64,000 bases of DNA from Hydra vulgaris (lineage: Eukaryota; Cnidaria; Hydrozoa; Anthoathecata; Hydridae): assembly GCF_038396675.1 (NCBI RefSeq), contig NC_088921.1, forward strand, positions 15,412,501-15,476,500, read 5' to 3'. The notes beneath the pieces are model-generated. The model worked only from the letters and a program-made list of their open reading frames with translations. It was not told the origin of the DNA and did no database searches. The position numbers and the translations under genes were made by a program. Below are positions 1 through 14,041 of this stretch, piece after piece (positions within the stretch are counted from its first letter, which is position 1; the number at the start of each line of letters is the position of its first letter).

Positions 1-732
1 AGCAAAAACTTGTAAAATACAACATTATAATTAAGTTTTAACATTTAGTAGTTACATACCATACCAGCAATCCAATTAGAATTGTGTGCTCAATATTTTT
101 TTAATATATACAATTTTAAACATTCTGGAGCAGAAATGACCAGATGACTAATTACAAAAATCTCATTAATAAATAATTATTTGCAATAGTTATTTGTTCG
201 TGACACTTGGATGGAGAGTGGGTATTGTTTTTAATCTTTTTTTAAAACAGGATCTTTTAGCATGCATCCTCGTTTTATTAGTAGGTACGTGACTATCACG
301 TTTTACGAAACCGAATTTTGTCCTAAAATTTTGTGCCACGTATTTCGTAGTCTCTTCATAGTTAGCGTGCTTGAGGAAGACTTTGTGGAATAACTTTTTA
401 GTATTTGTTATCAACATAGATTATTTTTAAAAAAAAGAATAGTTGAAGCATTAGTTCGATTTGGTTTAAATTATAATCACTTCATATATATTAACGAGTT
501 TATTGATGTCAAAATTTCGACAGTACTTCTGTGGTGATATTAATGTCCAGGATATAGTCTTTTTTTTTTCTATTCAATTTTTTTGTTCAAATTATTCATT
601 TATCTATGCAACTGCCAAATTTCGTTGAAAAATATTTTGTAGCAGTTACCTTATTTCTTGCTGCGCTTTTGTTACCTTATTTACATTTCCCCTGATGGTA
701 GCGTGGGAGACAGAGGGGTGCATTAATTATTT

Positions 733-734
<2 letters not shown>
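1..734. other. AT-rich stretch, no recognised gene
   Basis: No domain is recognised. A 75-codon basic open frame lies on the minus strand at 190-417 (many Lys, Arg and Thr). It has no motif I can name and could be a transposon remnant or chance. Confidence 0.4.
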
Positions 735-2179
<1,445 letters not shown>

Positions 2180-2229
2180 GATTTACTTTATGCAAACTTT
2201 TATTTTACTTTGTAAAAATTAGGTTTGTT

Positions 2230-2230
2230 T

Positions 2231-2261
<31 letters not shown>

Positions 2262-3005
2262 CTATTTATTTCGTCATTTTACACATTTTACAATGTTATC
2301 TATAAATTTAAACAAATATATATAATTACAAGCTGACAGGGGCAAGTAGAAGTCAAAATGACTTATCATCAAGCCCCTTTGTGAAATACAAAAAAAAAAA
2401 GTACAATTAAATTTTACATTTTCCAATATTACATAAAAGAGTGAAATTATTAAAATTAAAAAAAAAAAATTGGTTAGAAATTTTAGAAGGTTAGAGAAGA
2501 ATTTAAAGTTAAAAAAAGAACTTAAAGTTAAAAAAAGAAGAAATTTAAGATAAAGTTAAAATATGAAATAACAAATAAAAAATTACAAATCTGTACATAT
2601 TCGTATACATATTAAAGACAATAAACAAACAAAAAAAAAAAAAATTTAATTCGCTTCATATGCATATACATATTCAATACAATATTAAAATTAAATAAAG
2701 TACATAAAAAATTAAAAATACAAAACTATTTCGATTTTTTTTTTCAAAAAAATGAGAGAATGTACGTAATGTTTAAATTTAGTAAGTGTTTTTTTATAGT
2801 TCTTTTAAATGTAGCAATAGATTTTATTTTTTTCATATTTTCGTCAAGAACTGAATTCCACAAGCGTGGTCCCCGGCATATAGTCGAGAAGTCAGATTTT
2901 TTGAGTGATGTTAGTGGGATGTAGTAATTACTCATTGAATGTCTTGTTTCATATTTATGATTAATTCGAGTAAAACTTTTAAAAAAATATTTTGGAATCA
3001 TTTCA
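2230..3005 (-). pseudogene. CR1-like LINE 3' end (5'-truncated)
   Basis: On the minus strand, 3001-2744 encodes the end of a LINE reverse transcriptase ORF. The tail motif CRGPRLWNS matches the recurrent RGPxLWN block seen in the other LINE fragments of this window (31.7 kb, 38.4 kb). It is followed by an A/T-rich 3' region carrying a small GC-containing inverted motif (aggggcaag ... aagcccctt, about 2338-2382) and ending at a poly-T run (2237-2261, poly-A of the minus strand). Everything upstream of the last ~85 residues is missing, as is typical for 5'-truncated LINE insertions. Confidence 0.7.
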
Positions 3006-3214
3006 TTTTGAAGTTAAATTTTGTTTAGATGAAGTTCCTTTAGAGATGATCAGTCAGTTATATCCCTATTATATGATTTAAGATGATCAGATTTAGTATT
3101 TCGTTATTAACTATTAGTTTTCAAACACAGTTGTTTATTATGCCTATGTAGATTGTTGTCTAACAATATTATTTCTTGTTAGTTGTATTTTCGTATACCT
3201 AAAACTTACATTTT

Positions 3215-3695
3215 CACTCTTTTTTTTCCTAGACACTCTTGATTTAAGTTTAAGAGAAAAGATTATTAAATGGTCAATTAATGTAGCACGTAAAAACAGA
3301 TTTACCAATCGACTGCATCGATGCAAAGTAGGAGATGAGATTTGCCAAAGACAAAAAATCAAGCGCCAAAAAATGGATAAAAAAGAAAAAAGTTGAAAAA
3401 TTTGAATTTTGAAGAATTTATTAATTCATATTAGCACTTGTCCAATGACCAACTATTTGATTTAGAAGTTGCCATGTCAGATAGAATTGTTAGGAAGAAA
3501 CCAGAACATAAATGGTACGATCCAAAAACATGCAAAAGTGTTTTAGCGGCATGGTATGAAAAGTTAATAAAAGAAATAATGACTTCATTTACACCATTTT
3601 TTGCTGGAAAGATGATGACACTGATAATGAAGCTGTTGACTATTGATTGAAAAAGATCCAGCTTGCTGCTGATGTTGTTTCCGTTGAGTTACAAT
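3215..3695 (+). pseudogene. Decayed coding remnant of a multicopy transposon-type gene
   Basis: Plus-strand frames read a lysine/arginine-rich segment (about 3230-3390), then WYDPKT (about 3512) and finally EAVDY, stop, LKKIQLAADVV (about 3630-3680), with frameshifts between them. The segment order resembles the C-terminal part of a repetitive gene family that I associate with cnidarian genomes. The name and class are unknown to me and the assignment is inference. The overlapping minus-strand frame at 3144-3362 shows nothing recognisable. Confidence 0.35.
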
Positions 3696-3711
3696 TTAAT
3701 TAATTTAATAA

Positions 3712-3975
3712 CACTGCAAGTGTTGCGACTTGCCAAAAATGTATTGCAAGTATTGTGACTAGCATAAATAATACAGCAAGTGCTGTGACTTGCATAAATT
3801 ATATAGCAAGTATTGTGACTTGCCTAAATTATAAAGCAAGTGTTGTGACTTGCCTAAATAATACAGCAAGTGTTGTGACTTGCATAAATAATACAGCAAG
3901 TGCTGTGACTTGCATAAATAATACAGCAAGTGCTGTGACTTGCATAAATAATACAGCAAGTGTTGTGACTTGTTA
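3712..3975. repeat. 30-bp minisatellite
   Basis: About nine tandem copies of a 30-bp unit (core gcaagtgttgtgacttgcat) with a few substitutions. Because 30 is divisible by three, it stays open in frames on both strands (10-residue periods), which creates false ORFs. It begins just after the decayed coding remnant ending near 3695. Confidence 0.95.
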
Positions 3976-5104
3976 AATTTTTTGATAGACAGCTCTGGCT
4001 TACTTTCACGTGGTGTCTATCGTTAAAAATAATTAAAACATAGTTTCATTTCTGAAATTAATCATTTTAATCATTCACTAAAAACCAAGACAAAAATATA
4101 TTATATTATCTTTAAAATAGTTATACTTTATTTTTATTTTTTTTAACATTTTATTTATTATTTATTTTGAAACAGGAAATTTGTTTGTTAACCAAACAAA
4201 ATGGCTAGCTCGTTAACTATACTGTATGGTTTTTACTTCTGTTAATGTAATAAACACATGAAAGACTTTATTATAGGTGTTTGCTATACTTGTTTAGAAA
4301 GATGACATGTTTTTTACAGCCAATTGACTTATAATAATAACCTTACAATAGCAGTTGTACAATTTTTTCAGTAATATGTACCCAATTGAATTTTTTCCAA
4401 TTAGTTTTTGGTTTGAGAGGGAAAGGGGCATTAGCATGTACCTTTCTTATGACATATTTACGCACTCCCTTATACTCCACTCTCTTATGATCATGGATGC
4501 ACCACTAATGTATCGTTTAATCTAATGGAATATGGTTTAACTTCTTTGTTGTTGTACTTTAAATATTCAATCAGATTTTTCAAGAATTAAGCATTTTTTG
4601 ATATTATGGTACTTAAACATCATTAACATATCTACTATGAGTTTGACATTCATCTCCCATATTTGGTAGTTGTCTGATATGAATTTTTTTTTTAGTTTAT
4701 TTCTAATTTCATAGTTTTTTTTTTAATTTATAATTCAAATTTTGAAAACAGTAATTGCAATTTTTTTTTTAGGTCATGTGGAGGGGGCATACTCCCCTTC
4801 CGTAATAGAGACACCATTTGTATACTTAAGATTTTGTATAACATAATTTTATATTGTATACTAGTTTTACTCATTTTAGTAAAGTTACAAATATTTATAA
4901 AATCGAGTCGTTTTTGATACTAGGGTGTATCAAACCATCACCACCACACGCACCTCTATTGTTAACATAACCTCTCATATATTTTGGTGATTTACTATAA
5001 ATTTAAAACAACTTTTTTGTATATTTATATAAGTTATGTCTTTATAAAAAATTTATTTTCTGAAAAAAGTATTTAGTTTCATACGGGCAAGGTGGTAGTT
5101 TGGT
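3976..5104. other. No gene recognised
   Basis: AT-rich sequence with poly-T tracts near 4690-4770. No domain, RNA or repeat is recognised. Confidence 0.4.
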
Positions 5105-5623
<519 letters not shown>

Positions 5624-5826
5624 AATAGACACATCAGAAATAAAGACTCATCAGAAATGTTTTTTTGTAAAAAGCATTTCTGATGAGTCTTTATTAATAA
5701 AACACAGTGTAAAATGAAAAAAATATTAGTTAAGTGATTTTCTAATAACATATAATTGCTCTGTTCTTCTAAGAACATTAAGCACTCAATTTTGTAGAAT
5801 TCATTTTAAAGTTGTTTATATATATA
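5624..5826. repeat. Dispersed hairpin repeat, copy 2
   Basis: Same family as 1843-2052: catttctgatgagtctttatt, then the arm with gttaagtgattttctaa, then the attgctctgttctt tail. A second internal hairpin (5642-5664 with 5675-5693) sits where copy 1 has its left arm. Confidence 0.75.
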
Positions 5827-8091
5827 CAGAGCCGGATTTACAGTTTTAGGTGCCCTAGGCCAAAAAATAGCCTGCGGTCCCATATTTAGAAATAATATAT
5901 TAGTTTAATAAAATATAATCTAAGTTTACGTAATTAAATGTTTCATTTCAAGTTTTTTTAAAATATCGTTTAAAATCTACATAATCTTTTTTCTGTATTT
6001 TTCATTAACGAAATCTCTAATCAATGAATCTATATTAATTGACTTCATTTTGTCTGCGTTGCTTGATAATAATGCAAAATTGTTTAACGTTTTTTGTGAC
6101 TTAGTTGATCGTAAATCATTTTTTGTTAATTTTAATTTTGAAAATGACATTTCTCCAGAGCAGTTGGATATCATGAAACATTTGAAAATCCTAAGAATGA
6201 TTTCAGTATTTTGGAAATGTAGCCTCCAATTGTTTTTCCTTTATAAGTTTTTACAAATCCAAATGGGACAATTCAGGAACTTGAGTATTAAAATATTCTT
6301 TCAAATACAAATGTAGATGTTCAATTTCTGCATATAAATTATCATCAATATCTTCCGTGTAGTCTTCCACCAGACGATTAACGCATGTCCTCAGCTTATC
6401 TTTGTTGAATCTCGTGTCTATTAAAAATACAAATTTGTCATTTAGTTCCTGATAGCATTGAGATCTTTCTTTTAAATTTGTAGTAAGATTTTTGATAGTT
6501 TTTAAAAAAAACGTTTGTCTTAAACTCTTCACGTGGACTTAATTGAGGTTAATCTGATCGGTTTTCACCTAATAGCGGTTTCTTATTACGGCGTCTCTTT
6601 TGTAAATAATCTGTCTGGTAACAGTAATTTTGCATCTTGTTCTATTAAATCTAATGTGTTAGTTAATCCAAGAAGATAATCTCAAAGAGAAGAATAAAGT
6701 TCAGCACATGTATCTAAAGTAACAGTTGCACTTTGCAATGATTTAGAAACAGCATTCATTCGTTGCAAAATTTGATCCCATATTATTTGATTTTGACCAA
6801 TCCATTGATTTTGACCAATCCTTCCATTAAATTATTGCAGTTCAGGTAAATGGTTTTGACCAATCAGATTTCAATGTACTACTTGCAAACTGTTCCAAAA
6901 CGCTCCACAACTTTGTAGAAGCAGAGAAAAAATTGTACAGTTCTTGAACAATACAAAAAAATTGATTCCCTCGATGCAGCAATCTACAGCAGCCTAGCTC
7001 CTACCAAGTTAAGAGATGACCTGAACATGGCAAGAATTTTGCCAGCTTATTTAACTCCAAAATTCTAGTTTTCATTCCTTTATATTTTCCAGTCATATTG
7101 CTTGAGTTATCATAAGACTGGCTTCTGCAGTTGCTGATTTCCAAGTTCAATTTTACATTTAAAAGTCCACGGTTGCATTTGCTAAATTTTCCATCGATGT
7201 GAATAAAGTTGACAAATCTTTCAATAGGCTCATTAAGAATTTGATCAATGTAACTCAAGATCACACATAGTTGATCTTTGTGACTGACATCAGGTGTTGA
7301 ATCTACTGATAATCCATAATTTTGATTATAAAACATCGTCGCTGATTGATTGCAAAAATTTTCTTGCCATCAATACGGTTAATTTGTCACATGTATTCTT
7401 TGAGAGGTAGTTTGTTTTTCCAGAACAAGTGTCACCATAATTTTTTTATGTGTTTGGTCAATAAAGGATCAAACTGAGCAATCAACTCAAGCAGACCAAT
7501 AAAATTCCCGTTGCTCTCAGTACCAAAATGCTCTCAGAACCTCTTTCCAGTAGTTTTTTTCTTTGCGAATTTCGTTAAGAAGTTGATTATTTAAAAAAAC
7601 CTTATTATTTTTTCTGTGAAAGTATGCAAAGGAAGCATTTCTGTGGTCTCATGAGTGTTCAGGCCTCTGAATTGATGCCACTAAGTTTTTCCAATCTTTA
7701 TATCCCGTTGAACTTAAAGCACATTTTGAGGGTTCAAAAAGCAGACAAAACAGAATACACAACCTAATGCTGAAGAATATATGAGTCATTCTCTATTAAA
7801 CGTTTCATCATTTACTTTTTTCCCCATAAACAAGTTTTTTGAGCAATATCTATCGCAATATTTAAACATCATTTTAGAGGATTTAAAGTCATAATCCGCA
7901 TTTTGACATTTTAACGGACCGTTCTGTATCCAAAATTGTATATCCTCAGTTCAGAAAGAGTTTCCTAAAGTCCTGAATCACTTTTCCTATTCAATGGCAA
8001 ATTGATAGAAAAACATACCCTCTCCTTATTGAGTTCCATTGTTCGTTTAAAATTTGAGTTTCATTAATTGAGTCCTCTACAAAATCCAATA

Positions 8092-8099
8092 CTTGTTCC
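8092..8099. other. Left target-site duplication of inner hAT
   Basis: cttgttcc directly before the terminal cagtggcgg. It matches cttattcc at the right end in 7 of 8 positions. Confidence 0.85.
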
Positions 8100-11000
8100 C
8101 AGTGGCGGATCTAGCTTTTTGGGGGCCCAGGGCTTAAAAATAGCAAGGGGCCCTAGCCCTACACGAATAAAGATTTTTAATTGATTATGCGATTAATTGA
8201 TTTTCGGTTCATTATTTAAATAAAATGAAAGACAATATTAAAGATTAATTGTTTTTATTATTATTATTCCTATTCACTAACAATCACAAACATCGTAAAT
8301 ATTTAAGCATAATAAATTCATAACAAAAACAAGTTATTTAATTTTAAGATTTTTAATGACGCAGTTTTCGAACCTTTATTAGGGCATATTCCTTTATAAC
8401 CTCATCGTAGTTTGATGACTTTGTAATTTTATGTTCTATGGATAGAAGCATTAAATCAGCCAATCTGTCATCACTCATTGTATTTTTTTGCTTATTTTTA
8501 ATATAGCTCATTCTGGAAAATGATCTTTCTGCTTCACAATTGGTTATAGGCATTGTAAGGAAAATTTTCATTACTGTGTACAAATTCGGAAAAGTATCGA
8601 TAAGGTGTTTGTCATAAATTATTTTTAAAATTTCAGCACAATTAATTTGGCTTTGCTCGTTAACTACAATTATGTTAATATATTCTTTAAAATGAATGCA
8701 TTCGTTTTTCAGCGTGGCAAAATCTTCAATATCCTCTTTATAAAACTTACATGCATTCTGCATACTGGATTCATCTATTATTTTTGTTTTCTTGTTTCCA
8801 ATATCAAATAAGAATTTAAAATTCTCAGAATTTTCCTTGTATATTTTTTTTCTTTTTTGAAATTCATTTTGAAATTTGTCCAAAACGACATTTAAGATTT
8901 CAATTTTAAATTTATTTTTCCCTGTTAAGTTGCTCCCACACCCTGTTGTACCGTCTGAGTATCTTAGTATTCTTTTTCTTTTATCTTTATATTCCGAACT
9001 AAGGTTATTAGTCTAAGTTTTTTCTAATATCTCGTATTGAGTCAATTCGGTGTCGATATTGTTTCTTTTTTCTTTAATGAATCCTTCAAGTGATGAAAGA
9101 AGAGCGGAAGCGTCTAACAAATCTAGTCCGGCTGTCTGTAATTTTTTATTTACTTTATTAATTCTTTCCAGAATTTGTTCCCAAAAAATAACCAAAATTC
9201 CATTTTCCAATGAAGTCATTTTTGAAAATAATGTCTTCGCTTCTTCTCTTTGGTCCATTTTTTCTTGGTCATCGTTTGCAATTGATTTTAAAACCGTTAA
9301 AATTTTTTCAGAATTATTTTTTAAAGCTTTAACAGCTTCATAATGGCTGCACCATCTGGTTTTGCCTAAATTTTTTAGGGTGTGCGTTTTCTCATTTAAT
9401 TTTAAAGCGTCGGTAATTGCATTCCATTTTTTAGTAGAACTTGAAAAAAACACAAATAATTGCTGAATTGTACCGAAAAATATTACAACTTCATGCACAA
9501 CTTTTGCGGCTTCTATCCCTATTAGATTTAAACTATGTGCTGCACACGGTGTACATACTGCCAACTGATTTTCTCTCTGCAGTAGTGCCCTTAAGCCGTT
9601 ATATTGGCCTGACATGTTGGCGGCATTGTCGTAAGATTGGCCGCGACAATTTTTGATGGACAAATTATTTGTATCTAATATTGTTTTGACTACATTTAGT
9701 AGAGATTTTCCAGTATGTGAAGTGATTGGGGTAATTGTTATAAATCGCTCGAATACATCACCTTGATAGCAATATCTTAGTATAATAGCGAGTTGATCAA
9801 CATGAGCCACATTCGGGGTTGAATCAACAACAATCGAATAATATTTTGTCGAATTGACTTCCTCTATAATTGTTTTTGTTACTTTTTTCGCCATTAATGT
9901 AATAATTTCTTCATACACAGTTTTGGTTAGGTAAGAAACAGAGTGTTTTTTTCCTGAACATTTCTGTATGTGCTCTTTAAGAAACGGATCGAATTCAGCA
10001 ATCATATCCAAACAGCCCATAAAATTCCAATTATTTGGAACACTAAATGTTTCATTGTGACCACGAAATGCTAAACATCGTTCACTCAAAAACTTAACAA
10101 CAGCAACAACACGCGTTGTACAATTTATAACGGCGTTCTTGTGCGGCGTAGAATTTTCGTGGAGTATGACATATTCCTCACCATGTTTCCAATCAGAGAA
10201 CCCTTTGGAAAATGTTTGTACGTTTATAGAAAATAATTTGCACATTAAACAATATATGTTTCCTGTGCTTTTCGAATAACATATCCAATTTCTTGACACT
10301 GGCTGTGCATTTTTAGGCCGTTTTTTAAATAGTTCTTCGGAAAAATATCGATTTTGTGTTTTTGAAATTCTGCACGAAGCTGCATAATCACGTTATGGAA
10401 ACCCTTATTTTGAAAATATGTCGTATCTTTGGTTAAACAAAAATTAATGAAATCGCTATTTAATATATCCGGCCATGTGCCCAAATCACAAAAATTATCT
10501 TCGGAGGGCAGTTCAACGATGTATGGGGATGTTTGAATTTCTGATGATTCAAATATTGAAACATTTTGATCATTATTTTTATCTTTAATTTGAGCTGAAG
10601 ATGTTTCGTCGATCTGGGATTGGATTGAAAAGAAGTTGGGTAATGTTTTACATTTTTTTATTGCGTCTTGCTTCTGTTTTGCTAATTTTCTTTTTTGACA
10701 CCCACTTTTATATTCACGACCCGTCATCGTTAAACCTATATAGAAATAAAATTTATATAAATTTTATTTAATATGTTATAATTTTAATACCGAGCGAATG
10801 AAAAATAATCAGCGGAATTTGCACAAATATAAACTTAATCATTCAAAGCTGAGTCGCAGGTGCACTATTTTTAAAAAAGCTAGCAAAGACACTTAACAAT
10901 TTTTCAATACAAAAGCATTTGAAAATCATCGTAGCGATAACAATGCCAATACAATTTTTATTCTCTATTCTAAAAATTTAGTTTTCGTTCGCTTGAATTT

Positions 11001-11165
11001 TCACATACATTTACTTATGTTTGAAATAATTAATTATTTAACAACTTTTACATTTGATAAATGAATATTCACGATAATATGTAAAATTTCTCTTTTCATA
11101 CGGGCCCCTTACTGGTTGGGGCCCCAGGCTTTAGCCCTATTAGCCCATATATAGATCCGCCACTG
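8100..11165 (-). mobile_element. Inner hAT (ZMYM-type) transposon, nearly intact
   Basis: Terminal inverted repeats: cagtggcggatctag at 8100 and its complement (tagatccgccactg) ending at 11165. The ends also share GC-rich subterminal blocks (gggggcccagggc near 8120; ggggccccaggc near 11118). 8-bp duplications flank it, as expected for hAT. It interrupts the N-terminal coding part of the older hAT element, which continues on both sides. Confidence 0.93.
8350..10727 (-). pseudogene. hAT (ZMYM1-like) transposase, one frameshift and one stop
   Basis: Three collinear minus-strand pieces. 10727-10245 starts MTGREYKSGCQKRK and is a basic, low-complexity N-terminus. A frameshift near 10290-10300 leads into 10299-9013. 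That piece starts with the TTF-type zinc finger (SRNWICYSKSTGNIYCLMCK) and then carries the catalytic core with VDSTPNVAHVDQL and CRGQSYDNAANMSGQYNG. A TAG near 9012 interrupts, but the same frame continues into 8883-8353. That last piece ends with the hAT dimerisation motif NCEAERSFSRMSYIK and LADLMLLSIEH. Total coding capacity is about 780 residues, a usual size. Only two disabling lesions suggest recent activity. There is no intron signal at the TAG that I would trust, so I call it a pseudogene. Role: nuclear DNA transposition. Confidence 0.85.
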
Positions 11166-11173
11166 CTTATTCC
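11166..11173. other. Right target-site duplication of inner hAT
   Basis: cttattcc follows the right terminus. One mismatch with the left copy. Confidence 0.85.
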
Positions 11174-11400
11174 TCTTTACTTATGCCACAGTTTGTAAGA
11201 TTAGCTGAAGTTGGTGAATTACCATGACATTCTGCTTTTAATAAAAAAAACTATCAAGTTTTCGATGTTTCTTTATGTTTTCTTCTATTATTGCTTTTTC
11301 CTTTCTTTTTGCAGCTCCACTTTCACAGCATCTTCTGTTAAATCTGTTAAAAGATTCTGAAAATGAACACATTTAATTAATTTAATTGATATTGTTTACG

Positions 11401-12182
11401 AGTACTGATTTTACTAATAGATAACACTCCACTACTTGTTATTATCAAAATTAAGTAAAATAGCCTGCATAAATAAGCGAAAGTTTGTTAAAATTAAACA
11501 GGAAAACAAACGTTAAAAATTTATGAATACTTTTTTCCCAGCGCGCTTATTTACTTTACTTAAAAGGGTCCAAAATATCGCTTAAAGTTTAATTCAAAAT
11601 TTAAAACAATTACTTTCTTCAGATACTAAGATATTTTATTTGAAAGCGTGCAAAATTTTTCTTAAAATAAACGCATTCATTTTATTTTAAATCGAATATT
11701 TTAAAACATTATACACAAATAATAAAAAAACAAATTTATTAACTACCGTTTTAATATCAATCTGGAAAATTAATCAGGCTGTTTTAAATAGTGTTTACTA
11801 CTATTGTAAATCTTACTTAATTAGAAAAACAGCCCTAATTATAGTTATTTTCTTGGTTTGATAAGTTGAACCAAATGATTCTAGAAAATAATATTTGAGA
11901 AGATTGAACTTTTAATAAAAAAAGTAATTAAAAAAACGTCAAATGTTAAATAAAATCGTTGAGTTTATTGTTCGTTAAAGTTATTATTTATATTAATGAA
12001 ATATGTTGCAAAATGCTTTTTGTTTATTTTTGTCTTAAAATATATATATATATTTTTTTTAACGAAAATATTTGGAAAAATAAAAAAGTAAAATTTTTTG
12101 TACACAATTACTTTCTAATAAAAACTTTCCAAAAAGGAAAATTTAATTTTGTTCCAATTAGATTAGGGCCCCTTTTTTTGCT
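11401..12182. other. 5' noncoding part of the outer hAT
   Basis: AT-rich, no coding signal. It lies between the N-terminal remnant and the GC-containing right terminus of the outer element. Confidence 0.5.
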
Positions 12183-12202
12183 GGGCACCTAGGCCATGGT
12201 CA

Positions 12203-12497
<295 letters not shown>

Positions 12498-12519
12498 ATC
12501 TGACTTTTTTCACGTTGTA

Positions 12520-12961
12520 AATTGTTTTGGTTCATATATTAAGTATGTAACTAGAACTATTCTATATTTTTTTCGTTATTATATTTTTTAATTATCTATA
12601 TTTAGAACAATGTTTTTTTAAGTTTTGATTTTAAAGAAAATATATTATCAGAAGAGTGAATATTTTGAAATTAATTTTTTATATAAATGGGACCGCGATA
12701 AGAGAAAGAGATTTGTGAGTTTTTTTCGGGGTACGATAAAGTTAAAAGTTGCTCTTGTGTTAAACTTATTGGTAGTTAAATGAAAGAAGTGTTCTGTTAA
12801 TCGTGATGTAACTAATTCCATTTTGTATTTAATAAATGTTTAGCGCTTTCTTTTCTTTTAATGGAGGTTTGGCATGTGTAAGTTTGTTTTCATGATGCTT
12901 TTTTCTAGAAGCATGTTTCTGTCGTCGATAAAGAGACATTATTTATGTCTTGTGTGTGTTT
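12520..12961 (-). pseudogene. CR1-like LINE, C-terminal part (left of the nest)
   Basis: On the minus strand this reads LYRRQKHASRKKHHENKLTH, then KEKKALNIY, and further down NKFNTRATFNF and SYRG. The same ordered blocks occur in the LINE at 31698-32440 (LYLRQKHASR, MNALNIF, NKYNTRATGNF, TYRG). The piece starts exactly at 12961, the left edge of the inserted element. Its N-terminal neighbour is found at 26086-26395, beyond the 13.1-kb insertion. Confidence 0.8.
12954..12961. other. Left 8-bp target duplication of element P
   Basis: gtgtgttt, paired with gtgtgctt at 26086-26093 (7 of 8). Confidence 0.75.
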
Positions 12962-13064
12962 CAGGGGCGGATCCAGCATTTTTTGGTCTTTGAGATAGCT
13001 AACTTCCAGACATGGAGCAAACTCCAAACATTTATATGTTTATACTTTTGTCAAATAAGGATGC

Positions 13065-13073
13065 TTTCCGAAG
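13065..13073. other. Left 9-bp target duplication of the foldback element
   Basis: tttccgaag precedes aggaggctgaataag. It pairs with tttccgaaa at 25573-25581 (8 of 9). Confidence 0.8.
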
Positions 13074-13990
13074 AGGAGGCTGAATAAGTGCGAATTTCAT
13101 AACTGCGAATCTGCATAAGTGCGAAGCAGTTGCAAAGACTGGCATAAGTGCTAACTGGCACAAGCGCGAACTGGCATAAGAGCGCCAAAAGAATTTGCAA
13201 ACATTGGCATAAGTGCGAACTGGCATAAGTGCGAAGTGGCATAAGTGCGAATCAATTGCAAAAACTGGCATACGTGCGAACTGGCACAAGCGCGAACTGG
13301 CATAAGTGCGCCGAAAGAATTTGCAAACATTGGCATAAGTGCGAACTGACATAAGTGCGAACTGGCATATGTGCGAATCAATTGAAAAAACAGGCATAAG
13401 TGCGAACTGGCACAAGCGCGAACTGGCATAAGTGCGCCAAAAGAATTTGCAAACATTGGCATAAGTGCGAACTGGCATAAGTGCGAACTGGCATATGTGC
13501 GAATCAATTGCAAAAACTGGCATAAGTGCGAACTGGCACAAGCGCGAACTGGCATAAGTGCGCCGAAAGAATTTGCAAACATTGGCATAAGTGCGAACTG
13601 GCATAAGTGCAAACTGGCATAAGTGCGAATCAATTGCAAAAACTGGCATAAGTGCGAACTGGCACAAGCGCGAAATGGCATAAGTGCGCCAAAAGAATTT
13701 TCAAACATTGGCATAAGTGCCTATTGGCATAAGTGCGAACTGGCATAAGTGCGAATCAATTGTAAAAACCGGCATAAGTGCAAACTGGCACAAGCGCGAA
13801 CTGGAATAAGTGCGCCGAAAGAATTTGCAAACATTGGCATAAGTGCGAATTGGCATAAGTGCGAACTGGCACAAGCGCGAACTGGCATAGGTGCGCCGAA
13901 AGATTTTATAAACATTGGCATAAGTACGAATCGGCATAAGTGCGAACTAGCATAAGTGTAAATCATTTGCAAAGACTGGCATAAGTGCAA
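13074..13990. repeat. Left satellite arm of the foldback element
   Basis: A tandem array of a ~16-bp monomer (aactggcataagtgcg) is organised in a higher-order unit of about 125-127 bp. Each unit contains gcgccgaaagaatttgcaaa and a cgaatcaattgcaaaaac segment. Period starts are near 13182, 13309, 13434, 13560 and 13685. The tip (13074-13140) is unique and matches the right tip of the 42-kb copy. The long open frames on both strands are satellite artefacts. Confidence 0.95.
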
Positions 13991-14041
13991 AAAAGTCAGA
14001 ACTATTATTGTGAAAATAAAAGTCACTGATAACTGATAGAG

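Larger units (their letters stand above)
5965..11400 (-). pseudogene. Decayed hAT transposase (outer element), split
   Basis: Minus-strand order: basic N-terminus with an AKRKEKA segment (about 11345-11170), resuming beyond the inner insertion with QVLDFVEDS (about 8095). A TTF-type zinc-finger region (CLLFEPSK, GYKDWKN; about 7750-7670) follows, then the catalytic-core block DSTPDVSHKDQL (about 7290) with CRSQSYDNSSNMTGKYKG (about 7120). The C-terminal dimerisation region comes last (about 6160-5980; SKLKLTKNDLR, FALLSS). Frameshifts and stops occur throughout. It is clearly dead and older than the element inside it. hAT transposases cut and paste DNA in the nucleus. Confidence 0.75.
5827..12200 (-). 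mobile_element. Old hAT element, interrupted by a younger hAT
   Basis: The left end reads cagagccggatttacag (5827) followed by taggtgcccta. The right end carries the complementary gggcacctaggcc (12183-12195) before it dissolves into a TA/TG microsatellite, so the outermost right bases are lost. Between the ends are decayed pieces of a ZMYM/hAT-type transposase on the minus strand, in the correct order once 8100-11165 is removed. The flanking TATATATA makes the target duplication unreadable. The right boundary is approximate. Confidence 0.75.

Noticed and set aside
3712-3975. CRISPR-like or repeat-protein gene at the 30-bp tandem array
   Set aside because: No spacers, and the open frame lacks upstream coding context. 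It is a minisatellite.
9050-9656. Plus-strand frames within the inner hAT
   Set aside because: Shadows of the minus-strand transposase.
13074-13990. CRISPR-like array
   Set aside because: The repeats are contiguous 16-bp satellite monomers with higher-order structure, no unique spacers, in a eukaryotic transposon arm.
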